DNA of 64,000 nt from Corbicula japonica. Its lineage: Eukaryota > Mollusca > Bivalvia > Venerida > Cyrenidae. The notes beneath the pieces are model-generated. The model was given only the letters and a program-made list of their open reading frames with translations, was not told where the DNA came from and ran no database searches. Location of the stretch: positions 1,612,001 to 1,676,000 of the forward strand of contig JAZAYU010000038.1 in assembly GCA_038501625.1 (NCBI GenBank), given 5' to 3'. Positions within the stretch are counted from its first letter, which is position 1. Each line of letters begins with the position of its first letter. The position numbers and the translations under genes were made by a program. Positions 22,868 to 33,380 of this stretch are shown one piece after another.

Positions 22868-23155
22868 AAAATTCGGTTCATTTTGCATGAATCGCATGAC
22901 CCGTAATGACGTCAGTAACGTCATGGCTGTTACTATTGAAAACTCCCACGTATTACCCCCCCCCCCCCCCTTTTCACTTAATACTAATTTTTGAAAGCGT
23001 TAGACTTAAGTTTATTTAATGAAAACAAATGAATAAACGCGAGAGCTTGCAAATTTACCATAAAGCGCTAGCGCGCTTAGTGGATTTGCCAGTTCTCGCG
23101 TGCACGCCCAATCTGCATGAACCGCACCAAAATAAGAATCATTCCTTAATTGAAC
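22868..23155 (-). mobile_element. Palindrome-bearing element, copy 1 (asymmetric)
   Basis: Reverse relative to 41071-41385. It shares GCGGTTCATGCAGATTGG-type ends, the inner CATAAAGCGCTAGCGCGCTTA stem, TGACGTCA, and a C run (15 C at 22956-22970) where the other copy has about 5 G. Here one outer arm is missing, so the long palindrome is incomplete. Confidence 0.75.
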
Positions 23156-23432
23156 TGCTACATGTATAGATAACGAGCGCTAACATTGCCGACACGTTGG
23201 ACTTTTCACAAGTAGATTGACAGTGGAAAAAAAATTGCATCATATTCTTGTTCTCTACAGTTTATTGATAAAGTGTGATCTAATTTGAAAACAATATTTA
23301 AGTACTGATACGTAGAACCTTAAAGAAACTTGCAGTAAATAATGTCACATTGTATCATATAATCCATTTCATCAATATTTGTTTAGAAACCCCTCCCAGA
23401 AAATAAAATAACAATTTGAAAAAAGTACTTAC

Positions 23433-23496
23433 CTTTTGAGATGCAAGCGCCTACGAAGCAAAACGCGACAACGGTGAAAAAAGTGTTCAAAGACAT
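23433..23496 (-). CDS. Secreted HicA-like small protein, exon 1 (signal peptide)
   Basis: A 64-nt first exon: ATG at 23496, 21 codons, then one base of a split codon and the donor AAAAG|GTAAGT. It encodes a classic signal peptide with hydrophobic core FFTVVAFCFVGACI. The split codon with exon 2 (21478) is GAA, so the frame is kept through 363 nt including the stop. The combination of strong donor, matching phase, a signal peptide and an upstream TATA box makes the two-exon model convincing although the exon is too short to stand out as a frame. Cleavage is expected near residue 18-20. Confidence 0.75.
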
Positions 23497-23556
23497 TTTG
23501 TTCTTGGCGGACTAGCAACTAATGAAAACAATGTGTTACTTGCAGTAAATGAAGCA

Positions 23557-23563
23557 ATTTATA
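23557..23563 (-). promoter_or_regulatory. TATA box of the HicA-like gene
   Basis: TATAAAT on - lies about 61 bases before the ATG at 23496. A start about 30 bases downstream would leave a 5' leader near 35 nt. No other core element was assigned. Confidence 0.55.
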
Positions 23564-23809
23564 GAACAATAGTAAACATTTCAGGAAATACTCTCCAAGC
23601 TTTCTACTTTTACCAGATCGTATCAGTTTATCGAAACAAAACATTTGGCAAATAATACAAAAATTAGGTTACGAACTTAAAAAGTTCAGGATAAACTGAC
23701 CTATTAAGTGACCTATTAGTCGAAGTTGTACTTTTAGTTTCTCTCACAACTTTGTCAAACATTACATCGTTGTATTGTTTAAGAGATTTCACGCATGTGA
23801 CACGATTGA

Positions 23810-24275
23810 TTTCTTTTATCCCTGTCATCGTGTTCTTGCTGATTTTACTCCAGGAGCTCTGGTATCGGTATGATCATTGAGTACCCGCCCTTTGGCTTTG
23901 CAATGCTCTCAGCTTCTTATGTTTTATATGTTTGTGTGCTTATGCATGCAACATGGTTGAGCCGATAAGTGGGTTGGAGTCTTTTCACGAAGACAACTTG
24001 TACTTGTTATGTGTTGTGAAAACCTGTTGGGACAAGTGTGAGGTTGGTGCACCCTAGAACCTGGTTGAAACCCCCAACGGCAATTTGATTTGCCACCGAC
24101 TTTTCCAAGGCGGTTACCCATCGGGTTCTCATTTTTGTTTATTGTTAGTGGTGTCTGTTTTTTTTTAACTGATCATTTTATTAACCATGCTCTCTCCCTC
24201 TCTCTTCTTTTTGACTGTGTGGGGAGGCTGTTTTTCTGAATGTGGCGATCCCTGATATGCATATTTCACCTTTTT
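23810..24275 (+). mobile_element. R1 copy
   Basis: Near full length: ATCCCTGTCATCGTGTTCTT through CTATTAGCTTCT-like, GACAACTTGTACTTGTTATG, GAACCTGGTTGAAACCCCCA, to GTGTGGGGAGGCTG and GATCCCTGATATGCATATTT. Confidence 0.9.
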
Positions 24276-24524
24276 ACAATGTTATCGGTATCACAAATTA
24301 AGGAAAACCTTTAGTAAGTTTTATCGCCGATACCCAAATTTAATTAAAAAATACAGGTGCAGTATAAATTACTTTTGCAACAAGGTATTTAACAGCCAGT
24401 TTTTTTCTTATTTAAATGGAGATTTATTTTTAAACTGAAAAAAGGCAATTCCGTTTATTCGAACAAATCATCTGTAAATTTAAACAAAAAGGTTACCAAC
24501 ATAATATTCTACAATTCTCTGCAG

Positions 24525-25115
24525 GCATGGTGATTAACCTATATACAGTTGATCATTATACTTCTTTGGTTGCACGACGGGTGGCAGGGGTTTAAGAATT
24601 TATGAAGGTTTATGGAGAATCTGTTTAAAAGAACCTAGAAGCTCGATTTGTTTCGTTTATTCCTGCCATCGTGTTCTTGCTGAATTTACTCCAGGTACTC
24701 GGTTTCGGTAAGATCATTGAGTACCCCCCCCCCCCCCCCCCCCTTAGGTCCCAACGCTGTTAGCTTCATATGTTGTATATGTTTGTGTGCTTTTGCATGC
24801 AATATTGTTGAGCTGGCAGGTAGGTTGGAGTAATTTCACGAAGAAAACTATACATGTGATATGAGAATCTGTTGGGACAAATGTGAAGTTATTTCATCCT
24901 AGAACCTGGTTTAAACCCCCAGTGGAAAATTGTTATGCCACTGACGGTTCCAAGGCGGTAACCCAATGGGTTCTCTTTTTTAGTAATTGTTTGTGGCGTT
25001 TTATATGAATTTGACACACTAATAAAAACATTCTTTATTTTCCTCTCTTTTTCGCTGCATGGAGAGACTGTGTTTTGTGAGGTTGGCGATTCCTGATATG
25101 CATATTTCACATTTT
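24525..25115 (+). mobile_element. R1 copy, with the longest 5' part
   Basis: It begins with CAGGCATGGTGATTAACC, then TTGCACGACGGGTGGCAGGG, before the usual R1 body; the same 5' part appears in reverse at 59700-59880. It contains a 20-C run at 24724-24743. Confidence 0.9.
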
Positions 25116-27419
25116 TGTACAAACTTTAAGGCATGTACGACGATGAATTTAAGGCCACGTTTTCTGTACAACATGCAACAATCCATATGCACAAAATGAA
25201 TAATTATGATAGCAGACATAAAAACCGCAAACCATAAACATATATGTAAGTTGAGAGACACAGTAAGCAAATATCATTTACTACTAATTGTTGTAGACAT
25301 TTCCCGATGTTAAGATAATTTGCAGTTATATACCATCACTGTTCCAGTTTTTTTTTTAAATCTAAATTGAACGAAACTCGATTTCTATAAAAAATTAAAT
25401 TTAAATACAAAAATGAGAACAAAACCTAGGTCTGAAATATGAACGTTCAAACCATTTTTTCATTTCATTACAGCCTTACTAAACTTTTCGCCTGCACGCA
25501 AAATTGGCCGCGACATTCGACTGAAGGTCGAACAGCTAATATACTTTGTGCCTCAAATTTAGATGAACCTTACACGAGTATCCGGGTATATTTTATAAAT
25601 TGAATGTCAGTTCACATATACTTAATCCGCCTCATAATTTATAATCTGGTTACCTGCCCCTGTCATTACTTTTATTGATAGTACGTCGGGTACCAGACTA
25701 CATTATGTATTTTTCACTTTAACTGTTCATAATAGATATTTATCTTTTTCTCGGTTTTACAAAATTTGACGAAAGTCAAAAATCCTATTAAAAAATTCTC
25801 TCTACGTAAGCTTTTCAGTGTCACGTCTTCAAGCAAGCTCACTAGTCTTCTGACGCATGCGCAAAAACGCTTCCGGGTGGCGAACTGTGACAACCGTTTA
25901 AACTTTATGTAGTTTGTGCCCCACTTTTAGATGAACCTAACAAGAGGATCCGGGTACATTTTATCAATTATATGTCATTGAACAATTACTAAATCCGCCT
26001 CATTATTTATTTCTCACTTGAACTGATCTTAAACGATATATATCTTCTTTCCTGTTTTTATCAATTTGACGAGTATTGACAAAACTCTCAAAAAAACTCT
26101 CTAGGTAAGCTTATCAGCGTTAAGCCACTTTAAAAAAGCTAGTTCACTAAGGTTGCAGTGACACAAATTTAATTAAGACATCGACTATTTGATATACCTT
26201 TTATAAAAACAAAGGAAACTCTGATCTATACCGAACACGATACATAATATTGTATGCTCATTTTTTTACTGAAACTGTTGTTGCAAGAAATAAACTGTAT
26301 ATTTTATCGACAACTGGTGTAAAAATGAAATTTATTTTGTTACAGTGTGTGCTTACTGTTAGCGTTAAATGGTACAATATGCTCTGACGTCGTACATACC
26401 CCATGGCATGAATTATAACCTAACATAGCTAATAGTCAATAGCGCCTAATGAAAAAAAAATTTGAATGACTTAAACTTAACTTCTTAACCTGTTGATGGG
26501 CATTCATAAAAATGCATATAACTGCCCATGCCAACTCGCCCCGGATTGAAGTCTACTCAATATTGACGCAGATTACCCGTTTATATCCATCCCAAACGAA
26601 GGTGTGCATGTGGAGGTAAAAAGTAATTCGGTGTTGATAAAAAGTTTAGCTTTGAACTGGACCAATCGAACCCTTTACAGCAAATGATTACTGTCGTCAA
26701 ATTATGTGGCGCTATTAGGACTTGCTATACGTCACACAGATAGCCTTATTTGTATTATTGATTAATCAATGCGTAAGTTAACATGAAAATAATTTTCTGT
26801 AACGTTTATTATTCATTAAAATATCCGAAAGTTTCTTTTTCACGCTAATTCTAATTATTTCTTAATAGGATCTGAAGTGTGAATTTTAGCGAATCAAAAC
26901 TTATCTTGAAGTGCATCAAAAGAGATAATGATGCGTCTGTGCTTCATAAGGTATTCATTCATTCTGTAACCGTTACATTAATCTTTAGAAGAAAAAAAAT
27001 CTGTCTTCCTAAAAAAAGCATATCCTGTGTCAGACATTGAATCTTTCGTTTTTGCTATAGTCTGGTACAGTCAGAATATTAAAACCCAGATATAATTTTT
27101 GGTAAGCTCTCTCTGTGATGACCTTGTGTTCGGATTAGTCTTAATTAGTTTTTAAATGATGCAAAGCTAATTTAAGCTTCGTAATATGAGATTTATTTGC
27201 CATTAAAAAATTTAAAGCATGCCACTGACCGGAACGTGATAGACCTGTTACTCAATCAACTAAAACTAATTAAAATATTTAAGGTGTTCGTATAAAATTA
27301 TAGCAAACGATATTGACTGAAAGATCAGAACGCATAAACTACAAGGATGTTCATAGACTGAGTTTCTCTTGAAACAAAACTAACAATTAAATTTCTGTTA
27401 AAATAACTTTACTTAAACA
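25116..27419. other. Non-coding; contains a diverged direct duplication
   Basis: About 25540-25850 and 25905-26155 are diverged copies in the same direction (TTTGTGCC...TTTAGATGAACCT, ATCCGGGTA, TAATCCGCCTCAT, TTTGACGA, AACTCTCT(A)GGTAAGCTT). The second lacks about 65 bp. No gene was seen before 27420. Confidence 0.6.
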
Positions 27420-27788
27420 ATGCATTTTATTCTAGATTGTTTAAGAAGGTTTTCTTTTGCAAACTGTTTGCTTTTAACGTTTACAAAAACAGTATTTTTT
27501 CTTAGTACGCTGGCATTTGGCGACGAGTTAAAAACGACTGGACTGTATTTCTATGACAAAATATTCTTTACTAATAGTGATGTAAACTATCCTTTGGTAT
27601 TTGAAAAACACTGGACACACTCTGTATTAGGATGCTCCTTGTTTTGCTCAAAACTGAACGGTGAGTCGTTCTATTTCATTGAAAATTTCGAACAAAATTG
27701 CCTGTGCAACAAAGTAAAGGACAAGAAAGTAGTTTTCTCAGAAAACAAAACAAGTGTGATATATGGGTACACAGAAAATGGATTAAAG
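27420..27788 (+). CDS. PAN-like plus fibrinogen-C protein, exon 1
   Basis: 123 codons: a hydrophobic leader (about residues 13-33, ending LSTLAFG) and a PAN/apple-like segment with SVLGCSLFCSK, ESFYFIENF and CLCNKV, the C-x3-C...F.F...C-x-C layout of short molluscan PAN domains. The donor AAG|GTAAAT at 27789 is phase 0, matching the acceptor at 28896. The product would be a secreted or type-II membrane lectin-like protein. It reads through the donor for 8 more codons if unspliced. Confidence 0.65.
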
Positions 27789-28082
27789 GTAAATAGATTT
27801 TCGATTAATATGTAAAACATTACAAGATTTCGACTAGAATGGTAATATTTTAAACTAAAAAGGTAATATTATGAACTGCTTTTGGTTCAGGATGTTAATT
27901 TACTGGTATTGACTTTACGCCAACTATTGTTCATTGCCAAACTTGATCATTTGTAACATTATAATTTATAATAGTTCACAAAGTCGGGCTATTTGCTACA
28001 TTTCCATGAGAGAAAAAAAACCTTTTTATGTTCTGTGAGCTATGGAATAGGTAATCATCAATATACAAATAGATGAAAAGGG

Positions 28083-28205
28083 AACTCTGAAAGCCACCGA
28101 ACACGACAAATATGCGAAAAATATGAAAATATTGCAGTCTTTATTTGATAAAGCCTGTTCATGGTCAGTAATGGAGATGCCATAACCCCGGGTTGTGCGC
28201 AACTC
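28083..28205 (+). repeat. R2 repeat copy, in intron
   Basis: GAAAGCCACCGAACACGACA, ATATTGCAGTCT, AGCCTGTTCATGGTCAGTAA and ATAACCCCGGGTTG in R2 order. Confidence 0.7.
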
Positions 28206-28432
28206 AATATTTACAACAATAAACAGTACCATTTCGATCGATTCCAAACGATAGTATGCATATGGCGGTGAACATTTAACCTTAAATGTGGTATTTTCAG
28301 ATTATTTTTGACCTAGTATTTTCAACCACCATGACCACAATTGTCAAACTGATATATACTTAACTCGAGATCATAACACTTCGATTGGAATCCAGTTTCA
28401 AATCTCAAGCAGCTAATTGATCAAACGGAGAC

Positions 28433-28585
28433 TGGTCCCAGTTTTATAAAGCTGAGCATGGAAACCAGTCTCAAATCTCAAGCATCTGATTGGCTGAAAT
28501 GGCGACTGTTCGCCATTTCAGCCAATCAGATGCTTGAGATTTGAGACTGGTTTCCAAACTCAGTTTTATAACCTTGGGCACTGGT
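28433..28585. mobile_element. Fold-back element with 46-bp perfect arms
   Basis: Arms 28460-28505 and 28510-28555 are exact reverse complements (GGAAACCAGTCTCAAATCTC...) with only a 4-nt loop (CTGT). Outer CAGTTTTATAA and TTATAAC...GGGCACTG extend the symmetry. It lies in the intron between the PAN and fibrinogen exons. Relatives are at 39544-39672 and 46190-46285. Confidence 0.9.
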
Positions 28586-28896
28586 CTTATGCTTGTTATA
28601 TTTTGTGCTTCATGTTAGGCATAAATGATGCAATATTACCATACACCATTATGTGTTATGATTTTGGACCCTCGAACTAATTTCAGCGTGGTGTAGCATA
28701 ACAATGACAGATTGGACTTAGTCTTATAACTACGGACGTCCTCAAAATACATTTAACTTAAAGTAGTTCTTAAATAGTCCTCTTTTATTTTCGGTCCTCA
28801 AACAGTTTATTTTTTATGATAAAAGAAATTATATAATTTTAAATATATTCATACAGTTGTTAATGTTCTTGATTTGCGGCTATATTTTCTGTACAG

Positions 28897-29574
28897 ATTT
28901 GCCGAAATTCAACGTTCACTGCACGTTATCATCGACCAACAGCTGTTGTAGAAGATTGCCTGCAACGCTACCAAAATGGCGTTGTCGATGACGGAGTTTA
29001 CATAATCCTAGGCACAGTAGAAGCGTGGTGCGACATGAAAAATGGCGGATGGACTGTTATCCAACGACGTCAGGATGGGTCAGAGAACTTCTACCGTCCC
29101 TGGGATGATTATGTGAATGGATTTGGGAACAGAACTGGTGAATACTGGATCGGATTAGAAAATATTTACCACCTCACATTAGAAAATAGCAGTCTGAGGA
29201 TTGAAATGGAGACGTTTGTGGACGTTACGCCATTGCGCGCCTACGCGGAGTACACAGTATTTAAAGTCGCCCCAGCTGTAGATCGATACCGGCTCACTAT
29301 TAGATGATTCGGTGGCGATTGTGGAGATGCCTTGGGGTCGTTCCACAATGGTCGTGTTTTCGCTACATATGACAGGGATAGTAGTGGCTGCGCCTCCCTA
29401 TTTAAAGGAGCCTGGTGGTACAGCGGCTGTCACTTTAGTAACCTCAATAGACTGTACCTCAGCGGTAATCACACTACACGTGGTTTAGGAATGAACTGGT
29501 TTCAATGTTGGGGACATTTCTACTCTGTGAAGACGAGTGTTATGAAAGTGAAAAGAATTTTCGATCACTGTTAA
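28897..29574 (+). pseudogene. Fibrinogen C-terminal domain exon with an in-frame TGA
   Basis: The acceptor TTTTCTGTACAG ends at 28896. The exon reads a canonical fibrinogen-related domain: EDCLQRYQNG, NGGWTVIQRRQDGSENFYR, GFGNRTGEYWIGL, YRLTI, then FGGDCGDALGSFHNG, YDRDSSGC, WWYSGCHFSN and MNWFQCWGHFYS, ending at a TAA (29572-29574). One TGA (29305-29307, codon 260 of the joined frame) stands where family members have a small residue, usually G, in the YRLTIGGF-like strand. No frameshift is seen; the 89 codons behind it are intact. The domain would lose the calcium and pocket half if the codon stops translation. It is either a recent pseudogene, a null allele, or an assembly error. An R1 fragment begins 16 bases after the stop. 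Confidence 0.75.
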
Positions 29575-29589
29575 AAATTTGGTGTATCA

Positions 29590-29760
29590 TTTGCATCCAG
29601 CGGTAATACCTCGGTTCTCTTTGTCGTTAATGTTTTGAGGTGTCACATTATACATTGACAATTTAATAAACCCATGCTAGCTTTTCCTCTCTACCATTTG
29701 GCTGTATGGGGAGGCTGTATTTTCTGGTTGTGGCAGTACTTGATAAGCATATTTAACTTT
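29590..29760 (+). mobile_element. R1 3' fragment
   Basis: CAGCGGTAATACCTCGGTTC, TTAATGTTTTGAGGTGTC, CTGTATGGGGAGGCTG, GATAAGCATATT. Its AATAAA at about 29664 may serve the lectin gene. Confidence 0.7.
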
Positions 29761-31998
29761 AAAAAAGAATCGTGTACCCAATCAGCAATATTTATCCTGA
29801 ATATGTTAATAGAGAGGTGGGTTTACTTTAATAGTGTAAAGTATTATCTGTAAAATGTACAAACTTGTTTTACTGATTATTTTGATTAGAATGCATAGGT
29901 TTAATATATAGGAACTATGATCACATTTTTAAGACTTTAAATTTAATTTTATTAATCAGCTGTCAGTTTTTTTCTTTAAGGCTTATGCTATGTTCTTGTT
30001 TTGCTAAATTGATATAAGTTGGGTTTTTTTCTCGGTATTTGATTCTTTATTGCCTTTGATCAACTGTATGAATATACATGTTATATAGATTACATGTAAA
30101 TAATGTTTTTTTTCTTTTATTCCAATATTTATTTCGTGTTTGAAATACATATATTCTACAAAAATACACTCAAGAAAGGTTAATTATAAATTGCAAGTAC
30201 ATGAACAGGTTGCTTTTTCTGTTGTTAGTTATCTATATTTAAGTATAATATTATTAGCCAGATGCACTGTTTGATCGTTGATGTTTAAATAGAAAAAAAG
30301 GAGAAAAATAAGACATTAGAAAAGAGAGGAGAAGATAACTAGAAAAAAAAACGTTTAAGATATAAAAGGTGTTTCAAATATTGTTTCGTTGAATGATCAG
30401 GTTTGTTTAATACTGTTTCGAAGTTTAATTGCAAACGTAGTGTTGCTGAATTGTATCTTGTTGTGTAGCTCTCATGGCGGCCATATTGAATTATAGCTAA
30501 AATTCTTTTTTTGATCATATTCCTGCTAAAGTTATTCGATAAATTGATGTAAAGACATATATTAATATTTATCTACATTAAATAACTTTTTTTTTCATAT
30601 TAAAGTAGCACAAAACATTTTTTCTGTGTATTATTACCGGTAAGTTTAATGGCGGCAATTTTGAAACCGGAACTAGGAATTTTCCGAAATGCCTCGATAT
30701 CTAAATTTGTTTGTATTGGACCGAGCATCATTTCTGCAAAATGTCATGCTTTTTTATTATGTGCATTATTTTGTCATATTTTTTAGTTAGCCGCTCTACT
30801 GGGTGGTAGATGCAGAAAAGAATTCTGTTGCTAAAGTATATAATTTATATACAACTCAGTTTGCTAAGCACCAACTAAACGACCCATCATTGCGATCTAT
30901 TGATATATATTAGCAATAAGCATCGTTAAATGATGTATCAAGAAGGTCCACAGTGTACAGCTAACATTTCAAAACATTCATGAACGAGATGACGCTGTTC
31001 CATTGCATTTAAGTTAAGCTGCTTTACGAGGGATGTTCGAAAAGTAATGCAAATGCTGTTATATATCAGAAAATATAGCGATTTTCAAATGAGTTAATTA
31101 TTCTTAGATGCACCAATCATTCCTCTTAATACTCTAAAAATTTCGGCTATTTTGGAGTACACGAAAGTAGCTGTCTCAGATTCTTTCTAGGGTATATAAA
31201 CATCATTCAGGGTATCAAAATCCATCTTACTAGATAATAGAAACATTGGCAAAAAGTCGTACAATTTCTGTTTTGAAAGTGAGCATTTTTTTCATATTTT
31301 TTTAAAAGTTCCTGTTTTATATAGCTTCAACCATTGAAATAATTTATTTTTGTGTAAACAAGTTTCCTTTCGAATATGAATGTTTGTTTGAAAGAGTACT
31401 TTGTTAAAAACGAGTGATACCGGCAAATTCAAAATAATTGGACAAGCGAATTACTGTATAAAACTACGATGTTTTGCTTTATTTTTGTTATTTAAAATTA
31501 TCAGATAACCTGGTTTTAATACAAAACATATTGTACCAATATGCTAGACAGTGTATTGGAGTGTAGAAACAAGTGATGCGACAATTAATTGACTCCAAGG
31601 GGGGTCGGTCAGGACGTTACTCCTGTGTTTATATTTACCCATATGTGTTCTAACGAACCCGTATCATTATTTAAACTTACCTCCCTTGTTAAGGACTGTG
31701 TTGTCCGAAGCCAGAATAGCAGATCAACTTAGTTTTAGTCAAAAGGACAAGTATTTTTGATCTCTAATTTATGATGCATCCAAATTGTATAACCATTGTT
31801 GTTTTCTTTTATTTTTATCTGAACCATGACACTGATATTTTCTTTAGCATAAAACTAGACTAGTATAATCCAGTACACCCTAGTAAAAGTTCTATAAAAT
31901 TCTCATCTTTTGACTAAGGCTAATGAAATTTTCAGACTCATTAGAAAAATGGTCATGCATTTTCAGCCTTGCTAGACAAAGGGTCATGCTTTATGCCT
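29761..31998. other. Non-coding; possible mariner end
   Basis: Mostly AT-rich. TTACGAGGGATGTTCGAAAA at about 31023-31042 looks like a mariner-type terminal repeat, but no partner end or transposase was found. Phrases ATGGCGGCCATATTGAATT (30474) and ATGGCGGCAATTTTGAAACC (30650) are related to each other. Confidence 0.35.
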
Positions 31999-32066
31999 CT
32001 ATTGAGATTTTCATAATTTTCTTTTTATCGCTGAACGTGCTGGGGAGGAGTGTAGTAAGCCCTTAA
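31999..32066 (+). mobile_element. Solo arm of the TTAAGGGCTC fold-back element
   Basis: ATTGAGATTTTCATAATTTT through CTTTTTATCGCTGAACGTGC to GTAAGCCCTTAA matches the right arm of the copy at 11603-12310. No opposite arm was recognised. Confidence 0.7.
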
Positions 32067-32082
32067 TACGAATTTTTGAAAA

Positions 32083-32555
32083 AAAAAAGGTGAAATATGC
32101 ATATCAGGAATCGCCACATTCAGAAAACACAGCTCCCCATACAGTCAAGCAGAAGAGAGAGGGAGAGAGCGTGGTTAATAAAATGATCAGTTTCAAAAAA
32201 GACACCACAAACAATTCACAAAAATGAGAACCCGAGGGGTTACCGCCTTGGAACGGTCAGTGGCAAATCAAATTGCCACTGGGGGTTTAAACCAGGTTCT
32301 ATAGTGCACCAATCTCACACTTGCCCCAACAGGTTCTCATATCACAAAACAAGTACAAGTTGTCTTGGTGGAACAACTCCAACCCACTTATCGGCTCAAC
32401 ACTGTTGCATGCAAAAGTACACAAACATATAAACCATAAGAAGCTAATAGCATTGCAAAGCCAAAGGGCGGGTACTCAATGATCTTACCGAGACCAGAGC
32501 TCCTGGAGTAAAATCAGCAAGAACACGATGACCGGGATAAAAGAAACAAATCGAG
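32083..32555 (-). mobile_element. R1 copy, reverse
   Basis: Near full length, from GGTGAAATATGCATATCAGG to GATGACCGGGATAAAAGAAA. It joins tail to head with a forward copy at 32556, making an inverted pair. Confidence 0.9.
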
Positions 32556-32760
32556 CTTGTACTTGTTTTGTGATACGAGAACCTGTTGGGGCAAGTGTGT
32601 GGTTGGTGCACCCTAGAACCTGTTTAAACCCCCAGTGGCAAATTGTTTTGCCACTGACCGTTCCAAGGCGGTATCCCCAAAGGTTCTCTTTTTCGTTAAT
32701 TGTTTGTGACATCCTATTTGAATTGACATACTTATCGGCAGTATGACATATAAATGCATG
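32556..32760 (+). mobile_element. R1 partial copy, forward
   Basis: Starts inside R1 at TTGTACTTGTTTTGTGATAC and runs through GTTTAAACCCCCAGTGGC and TTAATTGTTTGTGACATCC. Confidence 0.85.
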
Positions 32761-32999
32761 CAAAATAAAATTAAAAGAACTTTAAGGCAGAACTGGAATA
32801 AACGATGACCTTTTTGCGACCAGATAAAATAATTGATCGAACTCCATAAGTACCATATTAAGTATTGCACAAAACGTTTTAAAGCATATAGGGAAAGTCA
32901 ATTCTGAAGGTATATGTTGATTTCATGTTGCGTTCAAATTTAGGGATCTTCAGATTGCTGTTGCAATATGGTGTAAACAAAAATAACCTGCAGATTATG

Positions 33000-33150
33000 G
33001 TACCAACTTAGGTTCTTTTTTTGTATATTGCTTGTGGTTTCATATTGCAATTGATCAATTTTTAAATCCATGCTTTCTTTTCCTCTCTGCCGTTTGGCTG
33101 AGTGTGTTTTCTGGGCGTCGCGATATTCATGTTTCAGCTTTGCACTTTAC
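33000..33150 (+). mobile_element. R1 3' fragment, eroded
   Basis: TACCAACTTAGGTTCTTTTT, TTGCTTGTGGTTTC, CCTCTCTGCCGTTTGGCTG, GGGCGTCGCGAT. Confidence 0.5.
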
Positions 33151-33380
33151 CTCCATCGGCAACTTTATTTGAAAGGAAATACAAACGATTATTTTTAGAT
33201 AGTACATAATTAAGAGGGTCTTGTTAATAGAAAAAAAACTATTTTGGGCGTTGACCCTTTAAAAGCAGTATGACAATCGGCGTTATCATAATGTACCCTT
33301 TACCCTTTAAAAGCAGGATGACAATCGGCATTAAATGTACCTTACAGGTAAGTAGATTCCCGATTGTATTTGATAAGAAA

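Larger units (their letters stand above)
21479..23432 (-). other. Intron of the HicA-like gene, full of repeats
   Basis: GT (GTAAGT at 23432) and AG (21479) fit. It contains a roughly 92-bp tandem repeat (21565-21850), an R1 copy (22312-22710, +) and an inverted copy of the palindromic element (22868-23155). Confidence 0.6.

Noticed and set aside
31023..31056. A full mariner transposon
   Set aside because: Only one mariner-like end was seen; no transposase frame or matching opposite end within several kilobases.
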